From: Pseudomonas sp. Irchel 3H7
Lineage (GTDB): Bacteria > Pseudomonadota > Gammaproteobacteria > Pseudomonadales > Pseudomonadaceae
DNA length: 64,000 bases
Direction of reading: 5' to 3'
Assembly: GCF_900187605.1 (NCBI RefSeq)
Contig: NZ_FYEA01000009.1
Span: 1 to 64,000, forward strand
Part shown: positions 43,901 to 51,950 of the stretch, one piece after another
Layout: every line of letters begins with the position of its first letter
Numbering within the stretch: position 1 is the stretch's first letter
Position numbers and translations under genes: made by a program
Notes under the pieces: model-generated
Databases searched by the model: none
What the model saw: the letters and a program-made list of their open reading frames with translations, nothing else
What the model was told of the DNA's origin: nothing

Positions 43901-45377
43901 CCCGAAGGCGCTGGTTTCGGTGAAACTGGTTGCAGAAGCAGGCGTCGGCACCATCGCCGCCGGTGTGGCCAAGGCCTACGCGGACTTGATCACCATCTCC
44001 GGCTACGACGGTGGCACCGGTGCTTCGCCGCTGACTTCGATCAAATACGCTGGCGCACCGTGGGAACTCGGCCTCGCTGAAACCCACCAGACCCTGCGCG
44101 GCAACGACCTGCGCGGCAAAGTCCGGGTGCAGACTGACGGCGGCCTGAAAACCGGCCTCGACGTGATCAAGGCAGCAATCCTTGGCGCCGAAAGCTTCGG
44201 CTTCGGCACCGCGCCAATGATCGCGCTGGGCTGCAAATACCTGCGTATCTGCCACCTGAACAACTGCGCCACCGGCGTTGCGACGCAGAACGAGAAGCTG
44301 CGCAAGGATCACTACATCGGTACCGTCGACATGGTGGTGAATTTCTTCACCTACGTCGCCGAGGAAACCCGTGAGTGGCTGGCCAAGCTCGGCGTACGCT
44401 CCCTCGAAGAGTTGATCGGTCGCACCGATCTGCTGGAAATCCTCGAAGGCCAGACCGCCAAGCAAAACCACCTGGACCTGACGCCGCTGTTGGGCAGCGA
44501 TCACATCCCGGCGGACAAACCGCAGTTCTGCGGCGTTGAGCGCAACCCACCATTCGACCAAGGCCTGCTGGCCGAGAAAATGGTCGAGATGGCTTCGTCG
44601 GCGATCAACGACATGAGCGGCGCCGAGTTCGATCTGGATATCTGCAACTGCGACCGTTCGATCGGCGCGCGGATCTCCGGCGAAATCGCCCGCAAGCATG
44701 GCAACCAAGGGATGGCGAAAGCGCCGATCACCTTCCGCTTCAAAGGCACTGCCGGTCAGAGCTTCGGCGTGTGGAACGCTGGCGGTCTGAACATGTACCT
44801 CGAAGGCGATGCCAACGACTACGTCGGCAAAGGCATGACCGGTGGCAAGCTGACCATCGTGCCGCCGAAGGGCAGCGTTTACAAAACTCAGGAAAGCGCC
44901 ATCATCGGCAACACCTGTCTGTACGGCGCCACTGGCGGCAAGTTGTTCGCCGCCGGCACCGCAGGCGAGCGTTTCGCCGTGCGTAACTCCGGTGCCCACA
45001 CGGTTGTGGAAGGCACTGGCGATCACTGCTGTGAGTACATGACCGGTGGTTTCGTCTGCGTGCTGGGCAAGACCGGTTACAACTTCGGCTCTGGCATGAC
45101 CGGTGGTTTCGCCTACGTGCTCGATCAGGACAACACCTTCGTTGACCGGGTCAACCACGAACTGGTGGAAATCCAGCGGATCAGCGGCGAGGCGATGGAA
45201 GCCTATCGCAGCCACCTGCAAAACGTGCTGAACGAGTACGTCGCGGAAACCGATAGCGAGTGGGGTCGTGAACTCGCCGAAAACCTCGATGACTACCTGC
45301 GCCGTTTCTGGCTGGTCAAGCCCAAGGCTGCCAACCTGAAATCGTTGCTTTCCAGCACTCGTGCCAACCCGCAGTGA
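40932..45377 (+). CDS. gltB: Glutamate synthase (NADPH), large subunit
   Basis: The 1481-residue subunit converts glutamine and 2-oxoglutarate to two glutamates. The N-terminal class II amidotransferase has its nucleophile in DNCGFGLIAHM (Cys 15 in this numbering), so a short propeptide is cut off. A central domain, the FMN-binding synthase domain (GAKPGEGGQLPGGKV, SGYDGGTGASP), a 3Fe-4S cluster motif CKYLRICHLNNC and the C-terminal GxGxG beta-helix (GGFVCVLGKTG) follow. The ATG at 40932 (with GGTGAG 9 bases before) is preferred over GTG at 40926. Confidence 0.97.
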   Translation: MKAGLYQPDEFKDNCGFGLIAHMQGEPSHTLLQTAIEALTCMTHRGGINADGKTGDGCGLLIQKPDAFLRAIAQETFSVELPKQYAVGMVFFNQDPVKAEAARENMNREILAEGLQLIGWRKVPIDTSVLGRLALERLPQIEQVYIGGEGLSDQDMAVKLFSARRRSSVSNAVDSDHYICSFSHKTIIYKGLMMPADLAAFYPDLSDERLQTAICVFHQRFSTNTLPKWPLAQPFRFLAHNGEINTITGNRNWAQARRTKFSNDLMDLEELGPLVNRVGSDSSSMDNMLELMVTGGIDLFRGVRMIIPPAWQNVETMDPDLRAFYEYNSMHMEPWDGPAGVVMTDGRYAVCLLDRNGLRPARWVTTTNGFITLASEIGVWDYKPEDVIAKGRVGPGQIFAVDTETGQILDTDAIDNRLKSRHPYKQWLRKNALRIQATMEDNDHGSAFYDVDQLKQYMKMYQVTFEERDQVLRPLGEQGYEAVGSMGDDTPMAVLSQRVRTPYDYFRQQFAQVTNPPIDPLREAIVMSLEICLGAERNIFQESPEHASRVILSSPVISPAKWRSLMNLDRPGFERQIIDLNYDESVGLEAAIRNVADQAEEAVRAGRTQIVLSDRHIAPGKLPIHASLATGAVHHRLTEKGLRCDSNILVETATARDPHHFAVLIGFGASAVYPFLAYEVLGDLIRTGEVLGDLYEVFKNYRKGITKGLLKILSKMGISTIASYRGAQLFEAIGLSEEVCDLSFRGVPSRIKGARFVDIEAEQKALASEAWSPRKPIQQGGLLKFVHGGEYHAYNPDVVNTLQAAVQQGDYAKFKEYTALVDNRPVSMIRDLFKVKTLDTPLDISEIEPLESVLKRFDSAGISLGALSPEAHEALAEAMNRLGARSNSGEGGEDPARYGTIKSSKIKQVATGRFGVTPEYLVNAEVLQIKVAQGAKPGEGGQLPGGKVNGLIAKLRYAVPGVTLISPPPHHDIYSIEDLSQLIFDLKQVNPKALVSVKLVAEAGVGTIAAGVAKAYADLITISGYDGGTGASPLTSIKYAGAPWELGLAETHQTLRGNDLRGKVRVQTDGGLKTGLDVIKAAILGAESFGFGTAPMIALGCKYLRICHLNNCATGVATQNEKLRKDHYIGTVDMVVNFFTYVAEETREWLAKLGVRSLEELIGRTDLLEILEGQTAKQNHLDLTPLLGSDHIPADKPQFCGVERNPPFDQGLLAEKMVEMASSAINDMSGAEFDLDICNCDRSIGARISGEIARKHGNQGMAKAPITFRFKGTAGQSFGVWNAGGLNMYLEGDANDYVGKGMTGGKLTIVPPKGSVYKTQESAIIGNTCLYGATGGKLFAAGTAGERFAVRNSGAHTVVEGTGDHCCEYMTGGFVCVLGKTGYNFGSGMTGGFAYVLDQDNTFVDRVNHELVEIQRISGEAMEAYRSHLQNVLNEYVAETDSEWGRELAENLDDYLRRFWLVKPKAANLKSLLSSTRANPQ

Positions 45378-45410
45378 TATGCGCCTGAAGAGTTTGATGA
45401 GGTTTTAACA

Positions 45411-46829
45411 ATGGCTGAACGTCTGAATAACGACTTCCAGTTCATCGATGTCGGGCGCAAAGATCCGAAGAAGAAACTGTTGCGTCAACGCAAGAAAGAG
45501 TTCGTCGAAATCTACGAACCGTTCAAACCCCAGCAGTCGGCCGATCAGGCCCACCGCTGCCTGGGTTGCGGCAACCCGTATTGCGAATGGAAGTGCCCGG
45601 TGCACAACTTCATTCCCAACTGGCTGAAACTGGTGGCCGAGGGCAACATCCTTCAGGCCGCCGAGCTGTCGCACCAGACCAACACCCTGCCGGAAGTCTG
45701 CGGCCGGGTGTGCCCGCAGGATCGTCTGTGCGAGGGTGCCTGCACCCTTAACGACGGTTTCGGCGCGGTGACCATCGGTTCGGTCGAGAAGTACATCACC
45801 GACACCGCGTTCGCCATGGGCTGGCGCCCGGACATGTCCAAGGTCAAACCGACCGGCAAACGTGTCGCGATCATCGGTGCGGGCCCGGCGGGTCTGGGTT
45901 GTGCCGACGTGCTGGTACGCGGCGGCGTGACCCCGGTGGTGTTCGACAAGAACCCGGAAATCGGCGGTCTGCTGACCTTCGGCATCCCCGAGTTCAAGCT
46001 GGAAAAGACCGTGCTGAGCAATCGTCGCGAAGTCTTCACCGGCATGGGCATCGAGTTCCGTCTGAATACCGAAGTCGGCAAAGACGTGACCATGGAACAA
46101 CTGCTCGCCGAATACGATGCAGTGTTCATGGGCATGGGCACCTACACCTACATGAAGGGCGGTTTTGCCGGTGAGGATCTGCCGGGCGTGTATGACGCAC
46201 TGGATTTCCTGATCGCCAACGTCAATCGCAACCTGGGCTTTGAAAAGTCGCCGGAAGATTTCGTCGACATGAAAGGCAAAAAGGTTGTGGTACTCGGCGG
46301 CGGTGACACGGCGATGGACTGCAACCGCACGTCGATCCGTCAGGGCGCCAAGTCGGTGACCTGCGCTTATCGTCGTGACGAAGCGAACATGCCCGGCTCG
46401 CGCAAAGAGGTGAAGAACGCCAAGGAAGAAGGCGTGAAATTCCTCTACAACCGCCAGCCGATCGCTATCGTCGGTGAGGACAAGGTCGAAGGCGTCAAAG
46501 TGGTCGAGACCCGTCTCGGCGAACCGGACGCCCGTGGCCGTCGCAGCCCCGAGCCGATCCCGGGTTCCGAAGAGATTATCCCGGCCGATGCCGTGGTTAT
46601 CGCTTTCGGCTTCCGCCCGAGCCCGGCGCCGTGGTTCGAGCAGTTCGAGATCCAGACCGACAGCCAGGGCCGCGTTGTTGCGCCTGAGCAAGGTCAGTAC
46701 AAGCACCAGACCAGCAATCCGAAAATCTTTGCCGGTGGCGACATGGTGCGCGGTTCCGACCTGGTGGTGACGGCGATCTTCGAAGGCCGCAATGCTGCCG
46801 AAGGGATCCTCGATTACTTGGGCGTCTAA
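45411..46829 (+). CDS. gltD: Glutamate synthase, small subunit
   Basis: The 472-residue flavoprotein passes electrons from NADPH to GltB. It has two N-terminal 4Fe-4S type cysteine clusters (CLGCGNPYCEWKCP; CGRVCPQDRLCEGAC), an FAD site (AIIGAGPAGLGCADVL) and an NADPH site (VVLGGGDTAMDC). 33 bp after gltB, same operon. Confidence 0.97.
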   Translation: MAERLNNDFQFIDVGRKDPKKKLLRQRKKEFVEIYEPFKPQQSADQAHRCLGCGNPYCEWKCPVHNFIPNWLKLVAEGNILQAAELSHQTNTLPEVCGRVCPQDRLCEGACTLNDGFGAVTIGSVEKYITDTAFAMGWRPDMSKVKPTGKRVAIIGAGPAGLGCADVLVRGGVTPVVFDKNPEIGGLLTFGIPEFKLEKTVLSNRREVFTGMGIEFRLNTEVGKDVTMEQLLAEYDAVFMGMGTYTYMKGGFAGEDLPGVYDALDFLIANVNRNLGFEKSPEDFVDMKGKKVVVLGGGDTAMDCNRTSIRQGAKSVTCAYRRDEANMPGSRKEVKNAKEEGVKFLYNRQPIAIVGEDKVEGVKVVETRLGEPDARGRRSPEPIPGSEEIIPADAVVIAFGFRPSPAPWFEQFEIQTDSQGRVVAPEQGQYKHQTSNPKIFAGGDMVRGSDLVVTAIFEGRNAAEGILDYLGV

Positions 46830-46857
46830 ACCCTTCTAGCTGACCGCAATGCAATAC

Positions 46858-46946
46858 CTGTGGGAGCTGGCTTGCCAGCGATAGCATCACCTCGGTCAAT
46901 CTGACAAAACGAGGTGTCTGCATCGCTCGCAAGCCAGCTCCCACAG
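46858..46946. repeat. REP inverted pair, family 1
   Basis: CTGTGGGAGCTGGCTTGCCA type units face each other between gltD and hemE. One copy is slightly degenerate (CATCGCTCGCAAGCCAGC). Confidence 0.85.
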
Positions 46947-47077
46947 TGCTTTGTGTTGCTGCAAAAATCTGCATTCCAACGCAATAAATTGACCCGATAG
47001 ACAAAAGGCTGACCTGCATCCGTGCCTTTTGCGTCGCGCTCTGAGAAAATGCCCGCACTTTTTTTCCGGATGCCGAC

Positions 47078-48145
47078 ATGACTGCCCTGAAGAACGACCG
47101 TTTCCTCCGCGCCCTGCTCAAGCAACCCGTTGACGTCACCCCGGTGTGGATGATGCGTCAGGCCGGTCGCTACCTGCCGGAATACCGCGCCAGCCGCGCC
47201 CAGGCCGGTGATTTCATGAGCCTGTGCATGAATCCGGAATTCGCCTGCGAAGTCACCATGCAACCGCTCGACCGCTATCCACAACTGGACGCGGCGATCC
47301 TGTTTTCCGACATCCTCACCATCCCCGATGCCATGGGCCAGGGCCTGTACTTCGAGACCGGTGAAGGTCCGCGCTTCAAAAAAGTCGTCAGCACCCTCGC
47401 TGATATCGAAGCGTTGCCGATCCCTGATCCGCACAAAGACCTCGGCTACGTGATGGACGCGGTCAGCACCATCCGTCGCGAACTGAACGGTCGCGTGCCG
47501 CTGATCGGTTTCTCCGGCAGCCCGTGGACACTGGCGACCTACATGGTTGAAGGCGGCTCGTCGAAGGACTTCCGCAAGACCAAGGCGATGCTCTACGACA
47601 ACCCGCAAGCCATGCACCTGCTGCTGGATAAACTGGCGCAGTCGGTGACTTCGTACCTCAACGGCCAGATCATGGCCGGCGCGCAAGCGGTGCAGATATT
47701 CGATACTTGGGGCGGCAACCTGTCGGCAGCGGCGTATCAGGAGTTCTCGCTGGCTTACATGAAGAAAATCGTCAGCGGCCTTATCCGCGAGCACGACGGT
47801 CGCAAAGTGCCGGTGATCCTCTTCACCAAAAACGGCGGCCTGTGGCTGGAAAGCATCGCCGACGCCGGCGCCGACGCCTTGGGTCTGGACTGGACCTGCG
47901 ACATCGGCAACGCCCGCGCCCGCGTTGGCGACAAAGTTGCGCTGCAAGGCAACATGGACCCGACCGTGCTTTACGCCAAACCGGAAGCGATCCGCACTGA
48001 AGTCGGGCGCATTCTGGCCAGCTATGGCAAGGGCAGCGGCCACGTGTTCAACCTCGGCCATGGCATCACCCCTGAGGTTGATCCGGAGCATGCGGGTGCG
48101 TTCCTGCGTGCGGTGCATGAGCTGTCGGCGCAGTATCACGAGTGA
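47078..48145 (+). CDS. hemE: Uroporphyrinogen decarboxylase
   Basis: The 355-residue enzyme decarboxylates uroporphyrinogen III to coproporphyrinogen III in haem synthesis. The family signatures PVWMMRQAGRYLPEYR and GFSGSPWTLATYMVEGG are intact, as is the active-site Asp in FSDILTIPDAMGQG. A terminator follows directly. Confidence 0.97.
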   Translation: MTALKNDRFLRALLKQPVDVTPVWMMRQAGRYLPEYRASRAQAGDFMSLCMNPEFACEVTMQPLDRYPQLDAAILFSDILTIPDAMGQGLYFETGEGPRFKKVVSTLADIEALPIPDPHKDLGYVMDAVSTIRRELNGRVPLIGFSGSPWTLATYMVEGGSSKDFRKTKAMLYDNPQAMHLLLDKLAQSVTSYLNGQIMAGAQAVQIFDTWGGNLSAAAYQEFSLAYMKKIVSGLIREHDGRKVPVILFTKNGGLWLESIADAGADALGLDWTCDIGNARARVGDKVALQGNMDPTVLYAKPEAIRTEVGRILASYGKGSGHVFNLGHGITPEVDPEHAGAFLRAVHELSAQYHE

Positions 48146-48157
48146 TCGCCACACAAT

Positions 48158-48190
48158 AAAAAACGCCCGGCTAAATGCCGGGCGTTTTTG
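48158..48190 (+). terminator. Rho-independent terminator after hemE
   Basis: AAAAACGCCCGG pairs with CCGGGCGTTTTT around a seven-base loop; five T residues follow the stem. Confidence 0.92.
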
Positions 48191-48221
48191 TTTCCGCGAT
48201 CCAACGTCGGACACAGATCAT

Positions 48222-48313
48222 TTGTAGGAGTGAGCCTGCTCGCGATAGCGGTGAGTCAGTCGACCGATGTGTTGGCTGACACACCGCTATCGCGAGCAGG
48301 CTCACTCCTACAG
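48222..48313. repeat. REP inverted pair, family 3 variant
   Basis: TGTAGGAGTGAGCCTGCTCG and its complement face each other around a spacer that is itself palindromic (GTCAGTCGACCG / GTTGGCTGAC), between hemE and the MFS gene that converge here. Confidence 0.85.
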
Positions 48314-48323
48314 GGGTTTTGTG

Positions 48324-49598
48324 TCAGGCCTTAACACCCTGCAACGGCGGCAACTTCGCCAGTTTCAACGCTACCAGCAGCGCGATCAGCAACAACGAGC
48401 CGATAAACAGGCCAATCCCGTTCCACCCGCCGAGATGCCAGAACACCCCGCCCGCCGTCCCGGCAATGCTCGACCCGGCGTAATAACTGAACAGATACAA
48501 CGATGAGGCCTGCCCCTTGGCCTTCGTCGCGCGTCGACCGATCCAGCTGCTCGCCACCGAATGCGCGCCAAAGAAGCCAAAGGTGAAAATCAACATGCCG
48601 ACAATCACCAGCAACAGCGGCGTAAACATCGTCAAGGCAAGGCCGGCAAACATCAGCGCAATGGTCGCCCACAGCACTTTGCGTCGCCCCAGCTTATCCG
48701 CCAGCGAACCAATCTTCGCCGAGCTGTAGATCCCCGACAGGTACACCACCGACAGCAAGCCAACGAACACCTGATCGAGGTTGTACGGCGCGGCCAGCAA
48801 GCGATAACCGATGTAGTTGAACAGCGTGACAAACGCGCCCATCAACAGGAACGCTTCAAGAAACAGCAACGGCAGACCGGCATCGCGAAAATGCATGGTG
48901 AAACCATCGAGCAGACTGCGCGGGTGCAGTGAGCGTGAGCGGAAGTTGCGCGATTCGGGGAGGATCTTCCAGAACACCGCTGCGGCAATCATCGCCAGAC
49001 CGCCGATCACCAGCATCGCCGTGTGCCAGCTGACAAAGTCGATCAACACGCCGGTGATCAAGCGCCCGCTCATCCCGCCAATCGCGTTGCCGCCGATGTA
49101 CAAACCCATCGCCAGGCCAATGTGTTGCGGGTGAATTTCTTCACTCAGATAGGTCATCGCCACCGCTGCCAGACCGCTCAACGACAGCCCGATCAGCGCA
49201 CGCATGATCAGCACGCCTTCCCAGCTCGGCATCATTGCGCTGGCCATGGTGCACAGCGCCGCTGCGAACAGCGCAGTCACCATCACCGGTTTGCGCCCGA
49301 TCCGATCAGAGATCGGCCCGGTGATCAGCAGGCCGATGGCGAGCATGCCGGTGGCCACCGAGAGGATCAGGCTGCTCTGCGCGGCGTTGATTCCGTACTC
49401 GTGGGACAGCAGCGGCATCATCGGCTGCACGCAATAGAGCAGGGCAAACGTCGCGAAGCCGCCGCTGAACAGCGCCAGCACCGTGCGCATGAACATCGGC
49501 GTGCCTTTTTCGATGTAGATCTCTTGCAGCTCGGCGTCGACATCGTCGGCCGCAGCAGGCGGGACTTCATGGGCTAGGGGCGCGACAGCAGTTTTCAC
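48324..49598 (-). CDS. MFS transporter, YnfM-like
   Basis: The 424-residue, 12-helix major facilitator shows ISDRIGRKPVMVTAL (motif A), MRALIGLSLSGLAAVAM and YLSEEIHPQHIGLAMGLYIG, closely resembling E. coli YnfM as I recall it. The GTG at 49598 has GAGG six bases upstream; a longer frame to 49643 adds residues that do not look like transporter sequence. The gene is divergent from a LysR gene, the same arrangement as E. coli ynfM/ynfL. The substrate is unknown; YnfM-type proteins are treated as drug/proton or arabinose-efflux relatives. Confidence 0.88.
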   Translation of the reverse strand: MKTAVAPLAHEVPPAAADDVDAELQEIYIEKGTPMFMRTVLALFSGGFATFALLYCVQPMMPLLSHEYGINAAQSSLILSVATGMLAIGLLITGPISDRIGRKPVMVTALFAAALCTMASAMMPSWEGVLIMRALIGLSLSGLAAVAMTYLSEEIHPQHIGLAMGLYIGGNAIGGMSGRLITGVLIDFVSWHTAMLVIGGLAMIAAAVFWKILPESRNFRSRSLHPRSLLDGFTMHFRDAGLPLLFLEAFLLMGAFVTLFNYIGYRLLAAPYNLDQVFVGLLSVVYLSGIYSSAKIGSLADKLGRRKVLWATIALMFAGLALTMFTPLLLVIVGMLIFTFGFFGAHSVASSWIGRRATKAKGQASSLYLFSYYAGSSIAGTAGGVFWHLGGWNGIGLFIGSLLLIALLVALKLAKLPPLQGVKA

Positions 49599-49716
49599 TT
49601 CAGACCTCGGAGGGCACGGCCAGGCAGGCAATGAAAAAATCATATAGCTGGCTAATGTTTCTATCCAATATATTGTTCGACCTGTTTGATAGCTTTAACG
49701 ACCTAATTGGGTTTCC
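49599..49716. promoter_or_regulatory. Divergent MFS/LysR control region
   Basis: The 118-bp space is AT-rich compared with its flanks. ATAGCT occurs at about 49645 and 49691, and CTATC/GATAG form a spaced inverted pair around ATATATTG. One of these could be the LysR operator; the exact site cannot be fixed. Confidence 0.4.
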
Positions 49717-50613
49717 ATGGAATTGCGTCATCTGCGCTACTTCATCGCCGTTGCCGAAGAACTGCATTTCGGCCGCGCCGCACAGGTGCTTGGCATCTCG
49801 CAGCCGCCGCTGAGCCAGCAGATTCAGGCGCTGGAGCAAGAGGTTGGCGCGCGGCTGTTCGAACGCACCAATCGCCGGGTCGAGCTGAGTGAGGCCGGGC
49901 GATTGTTTCTGGAGGAGGCGCGGCTGGTGCTGGCGCAGGTCGATAAGGCGGCGGATGTCGCCCGGCGTGCGCAACTCGGTGAACTGGGCGAGTTGAAGAT
50001 TGGTTTCACCTCGTCGGCGCCGTTCAACTCGACGATTCCACAGGCGATCTTTTCCTTCCGTCAGCGTTTTCCGGCGGTGCATCTCAACCTTCGCGAGATG
50101 AGTAGCACGCAAGTCGCCGAGGGTTTGGTGGATGAGTCGATCGAGGTCGGTATCATGCGCCCGCTGGGTTTGCCGGATTCGCTCAGCGTGGTGGAGTTGA
50201 TGCGTGAGCCGCTGGTCGCGGTGCTTGGTTCCAAGCATCCACTGGCGCAGGGCAGTGAAGAAGGGCTGTTCCTCTCGGCGCTGGCGCTGGAGCCGTTCGT
50301 GTTCTTTCCGCGCAGCTACGGCAGCGGGCTCTATGCGCAATTGCTGAGCCTGGCGCGCGATGCCGGGTTCAGCCCGCACTTCGCCCAAGAGGCGGGCGAG
50401 GCGATGACCATTATCGGTCTGGTCGCAGCGGGGCTGGGGGTTTCGGTGCTGCCGGCGTCCTATCAGCGGATGCGCATCGACGGCGTGGTCTACCGACCGT
50501 TGCTCGATCCGGAAGCGGTGTCTGCGGTGTGGCTGGTGCAGCGCAAGGATCAGAAGTCACCGATGGCCAAGGCGTTTGTCGAACTGCTCACACGCAAGGT
50601 CGAGTCCGCTTAA
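49717..50613 (+). CDS. LysR-family transcriptional regulator (YnfL-like)
   Basis: The 298-residue protein has the N-terminal LysR helix-turn-helix (MELRHLRYFIAVAEELHFGR, then LGISQPPLSQQIQALEQEVG) and a periplasmic-binding-like effector domain (residues ~90-295). It probably controls the divergent MFS gene. The stop codon TAA is immediately merged with a REP unit. Confidence 0.9.
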   Translation: MELRHLRYFIAVAEELHFGRAAQVLGISQPPLSQQIQALEQEVGARLFERTNRRVELSEAGRLFLEEARLVLAQVDKAADVARRAQLGELGELKIGFTSSAPFNSTIPQAIFSFRQRFPAVHLNLREMSSTQVAEGLVDESIEVGIMRPLGLPDSLSVVELMREPLVAVLGSKHPLAQGSEEGLFLSALALEPFVFFPRSYGSGLYAQLLSLARDAGFSPHFAQEAGEAMTIIGLVAAGLGVSVLPASYQRMRIDGVVYRPLLDPEAVSAVWLVQRKDQKSPMAKAFVELLTRKVESA

Positions 50614-50694
50614 AAGATCGCAGCCTTCGGCAACTCCTACAGGGAAACGCGAATTCCATTGTAGGAGTAGCCGAAGGCTGCGATCTTTTGATCT
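50612..50694. repeat. REP inverted pair, family 2
   Basis: AAAAGATCGCAGCCTTCGGC and its complement with slight decay (CAACTCC, AGTAGCC) separate the LysR gene from the convergent small secreted-protein gene; the first base overlaps the LysR stop codon. Confidence 0.8.
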
Positions 50695-50699
50695 TGCCG

Positions 50700-51137
50700 T
50701 TAGGGCAACCGCACCAAATCCCCCTTCAGCGCCACCCGCGTGACAAATATCCCCGCCCGGCACTCGTACGTATTCAAATCCTTGCGCACATGCTGGTCGT
50801 AGTAACTGACGATATTCACTACCGCATTCGCCCCGACCCGCTTGGCATCAGCCTGTAACTTAATCAGATTTGACTGCAACACCCACTCGCAGGAATCGTG
50901 GTCACTCTTGTTGAAACCGTTGGTTTTCAGATCACTGACTACCCCACGCCGCAACAACTGCTGCGTGCCCTGCGGCCCATTGCCGAGCAGATAGAACTTC
51001 ACACTGCCATCCAGCCGCCCGGCGCGAATCGCGTCCGACAGCACGGTTTCGAAGGGCATGTACATCAGGTTGGTGGCGTGGCTGGCGCTGGGCAGTAGCG
51101 CGAAAAGCGCAGCGGCGATCAGGGCTTTCACTTGCAT
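50700..51137 (-). CDS. Small exported protein of the 'excinuclease ATPase subunit'-labelled family
   Basis: The 145-residue protein has a signal peptide (MQVKALIAAALFALLPSASHA). The mature part has the pattern LKTNGFNKSDHDSCEWVLQS, then GANAVVNIVSYYD, YECRAG and VALKGDLV. Small proteins with this pattern are often labelled 'excinuclease ATPase subunit' in databases, but there is no P-loop or UvrA feature, so the label is misleading. The ATG at 51137 is set by AAGGAG six bases before it. It is a paralogue of the C-terminal half of the lipoprotein at 51951-52754. Two conserved Cys could form a disulfide. Function unknown. Confidence 0.75.
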   Translation of the reverse strand: MQVKALIAAALFALLPSASHATNLMYMPFETVLSDAIRAGRLDGSVKFYLLGNGPQGTQQLLRRGVVSDLKTNGFNKSDHDSCEWVLQSNLIKLQADAKRVGANAVVNIVSYYDQHVRKDLNTYECRAGIFVTRVALKGDLVRLP

Positions 51138-51353
51138 GGTCATCTCCTTGACGGTGAAAGAGAACCGCGAGTGCTCGACCGACCGGGCCCGCCGTTCTGA
51201 CAGGCGTATCGATGGCCTGCATGAGCGAGTGTAGATGCTGTGTGGCGAGTGTTCAGCTTGTGGAGCCGTGTTCACCACATTTGCGGTTACGAACTGTTTT
51301 AGCGAGCGTTTGTTTTCTTGCGCAGAATCGATTTCTTTAAGTGAGTGCCATGG

Positions 51354-51737
51354 ATGCCACTTCGATACCAGCCCAAGGAAGGTAGTGTTCTGATCTGCGA
51401 CTTCAGAGGTTATGAAGTACCTGAGATGGTCAAGGTCAGACCCGTTGTCGTGATACGAAAACACAGAACCAACAGTATGTTGGTGACGGTCGTACCGCTC
51501 AGTACCACTGCACCGGATTGTTTACTTGATCACCATTTCGAACTCTCCAGCCATCTTCAAGGCGCCAGCCCGATCTGTTGGGCGAAGTGCGATATGGTGG
51601 CCACTGTCAGCCTTTCCCGACTGGACCGGATCAAAAGCAGAGATCGTGAAGGACGGCGCGTCTATTTGATCTCACACCTTGAAACAGAAGAGTTCTGCGC
51701 CGTTAAAGCCGCAGTCAGGCGGGCGCTTGGGCTGTAA
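51354..51737 (+). CDS. Orphan PemK/MazF-family toxin-like protein
   Basis: The 127-residue protein matches the PemK/MazF endoribonuclease fold: GSVLICDFRGYEVPEMVKVR followed by PVVVI, a VTVVPLSTT strand and SLSRLDRI near the C-terminal part. The ATG at 51354 is favoured; GTG at 51345 is possible. No antitoxin-sized gene is seen on either side within 200 bp, so it may be an orphan of the YifN-like type. It uses at least four AGA arginine codons and is lower in GC than its neighbours, which suggests acquisition by transfer. It splits two paralogous minus-strand genes. Confidence 0.8.
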   Translation: MPLRYQPKEGSVLICDFRGYEVPEMVKVRPVVVIRKHRTNSMLVTVVPLSTTAPDCLLDHHFELSSHLQGASPICWAKCDMVATVSLSRLDRIKSRDREGRRVYLISHLETEEFCAVKAAVRRALGL

Positions 51738-51908
51738 TGGCAACAGAAGTGGCGCAGTGAGGCCAAACGCCAGCCGTTGTCCTGATTGATGATTCGGGCA
51801 ATACTGCGAGCGTTCCCGCAAGGGGCTTGTGAGACTCTGAGGATCCTGGGCGACCAGCCATCGCAGAGCCGGACAGGTGATCGGCGATGACAAGCCAACC
51901 TGTTTGTG

Positions 51909-51932
51909 AAAGGGCGCCGAATGGCGCCCTTT
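51909..51932. terminator. Bidirectional hairpin terminator between the toxin and lipoprotein genes
   Basis: AAAGGGCGCC and GGCGCCCTTT form a perfect 10-bp stem with a GAAT loop between convergent genes; short T-rich tails exist on both strands. The rest of the 213-bp gap (51738-51950) shows no gene. Confidence 0.7.
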
Positions 51933-51950
51933 GTCGTTTCTACAATCCCA

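Noticed and set aside
40788..45221. A 1477-codon open frame on the minus strand across gltB
   Set aside because: It is the exact antisense of gltB, whose motifs and Fe-S cysteines are intact. Long antisense frames are common in GC-rich Pseudomonas genes because of codon bias.
50700..51137. An excinuclease (UvrA-like) function
   Set aside because: The family is often given that label, but the protein is only 145 residues, exported, and has no Walker motifs or zinc fingers.
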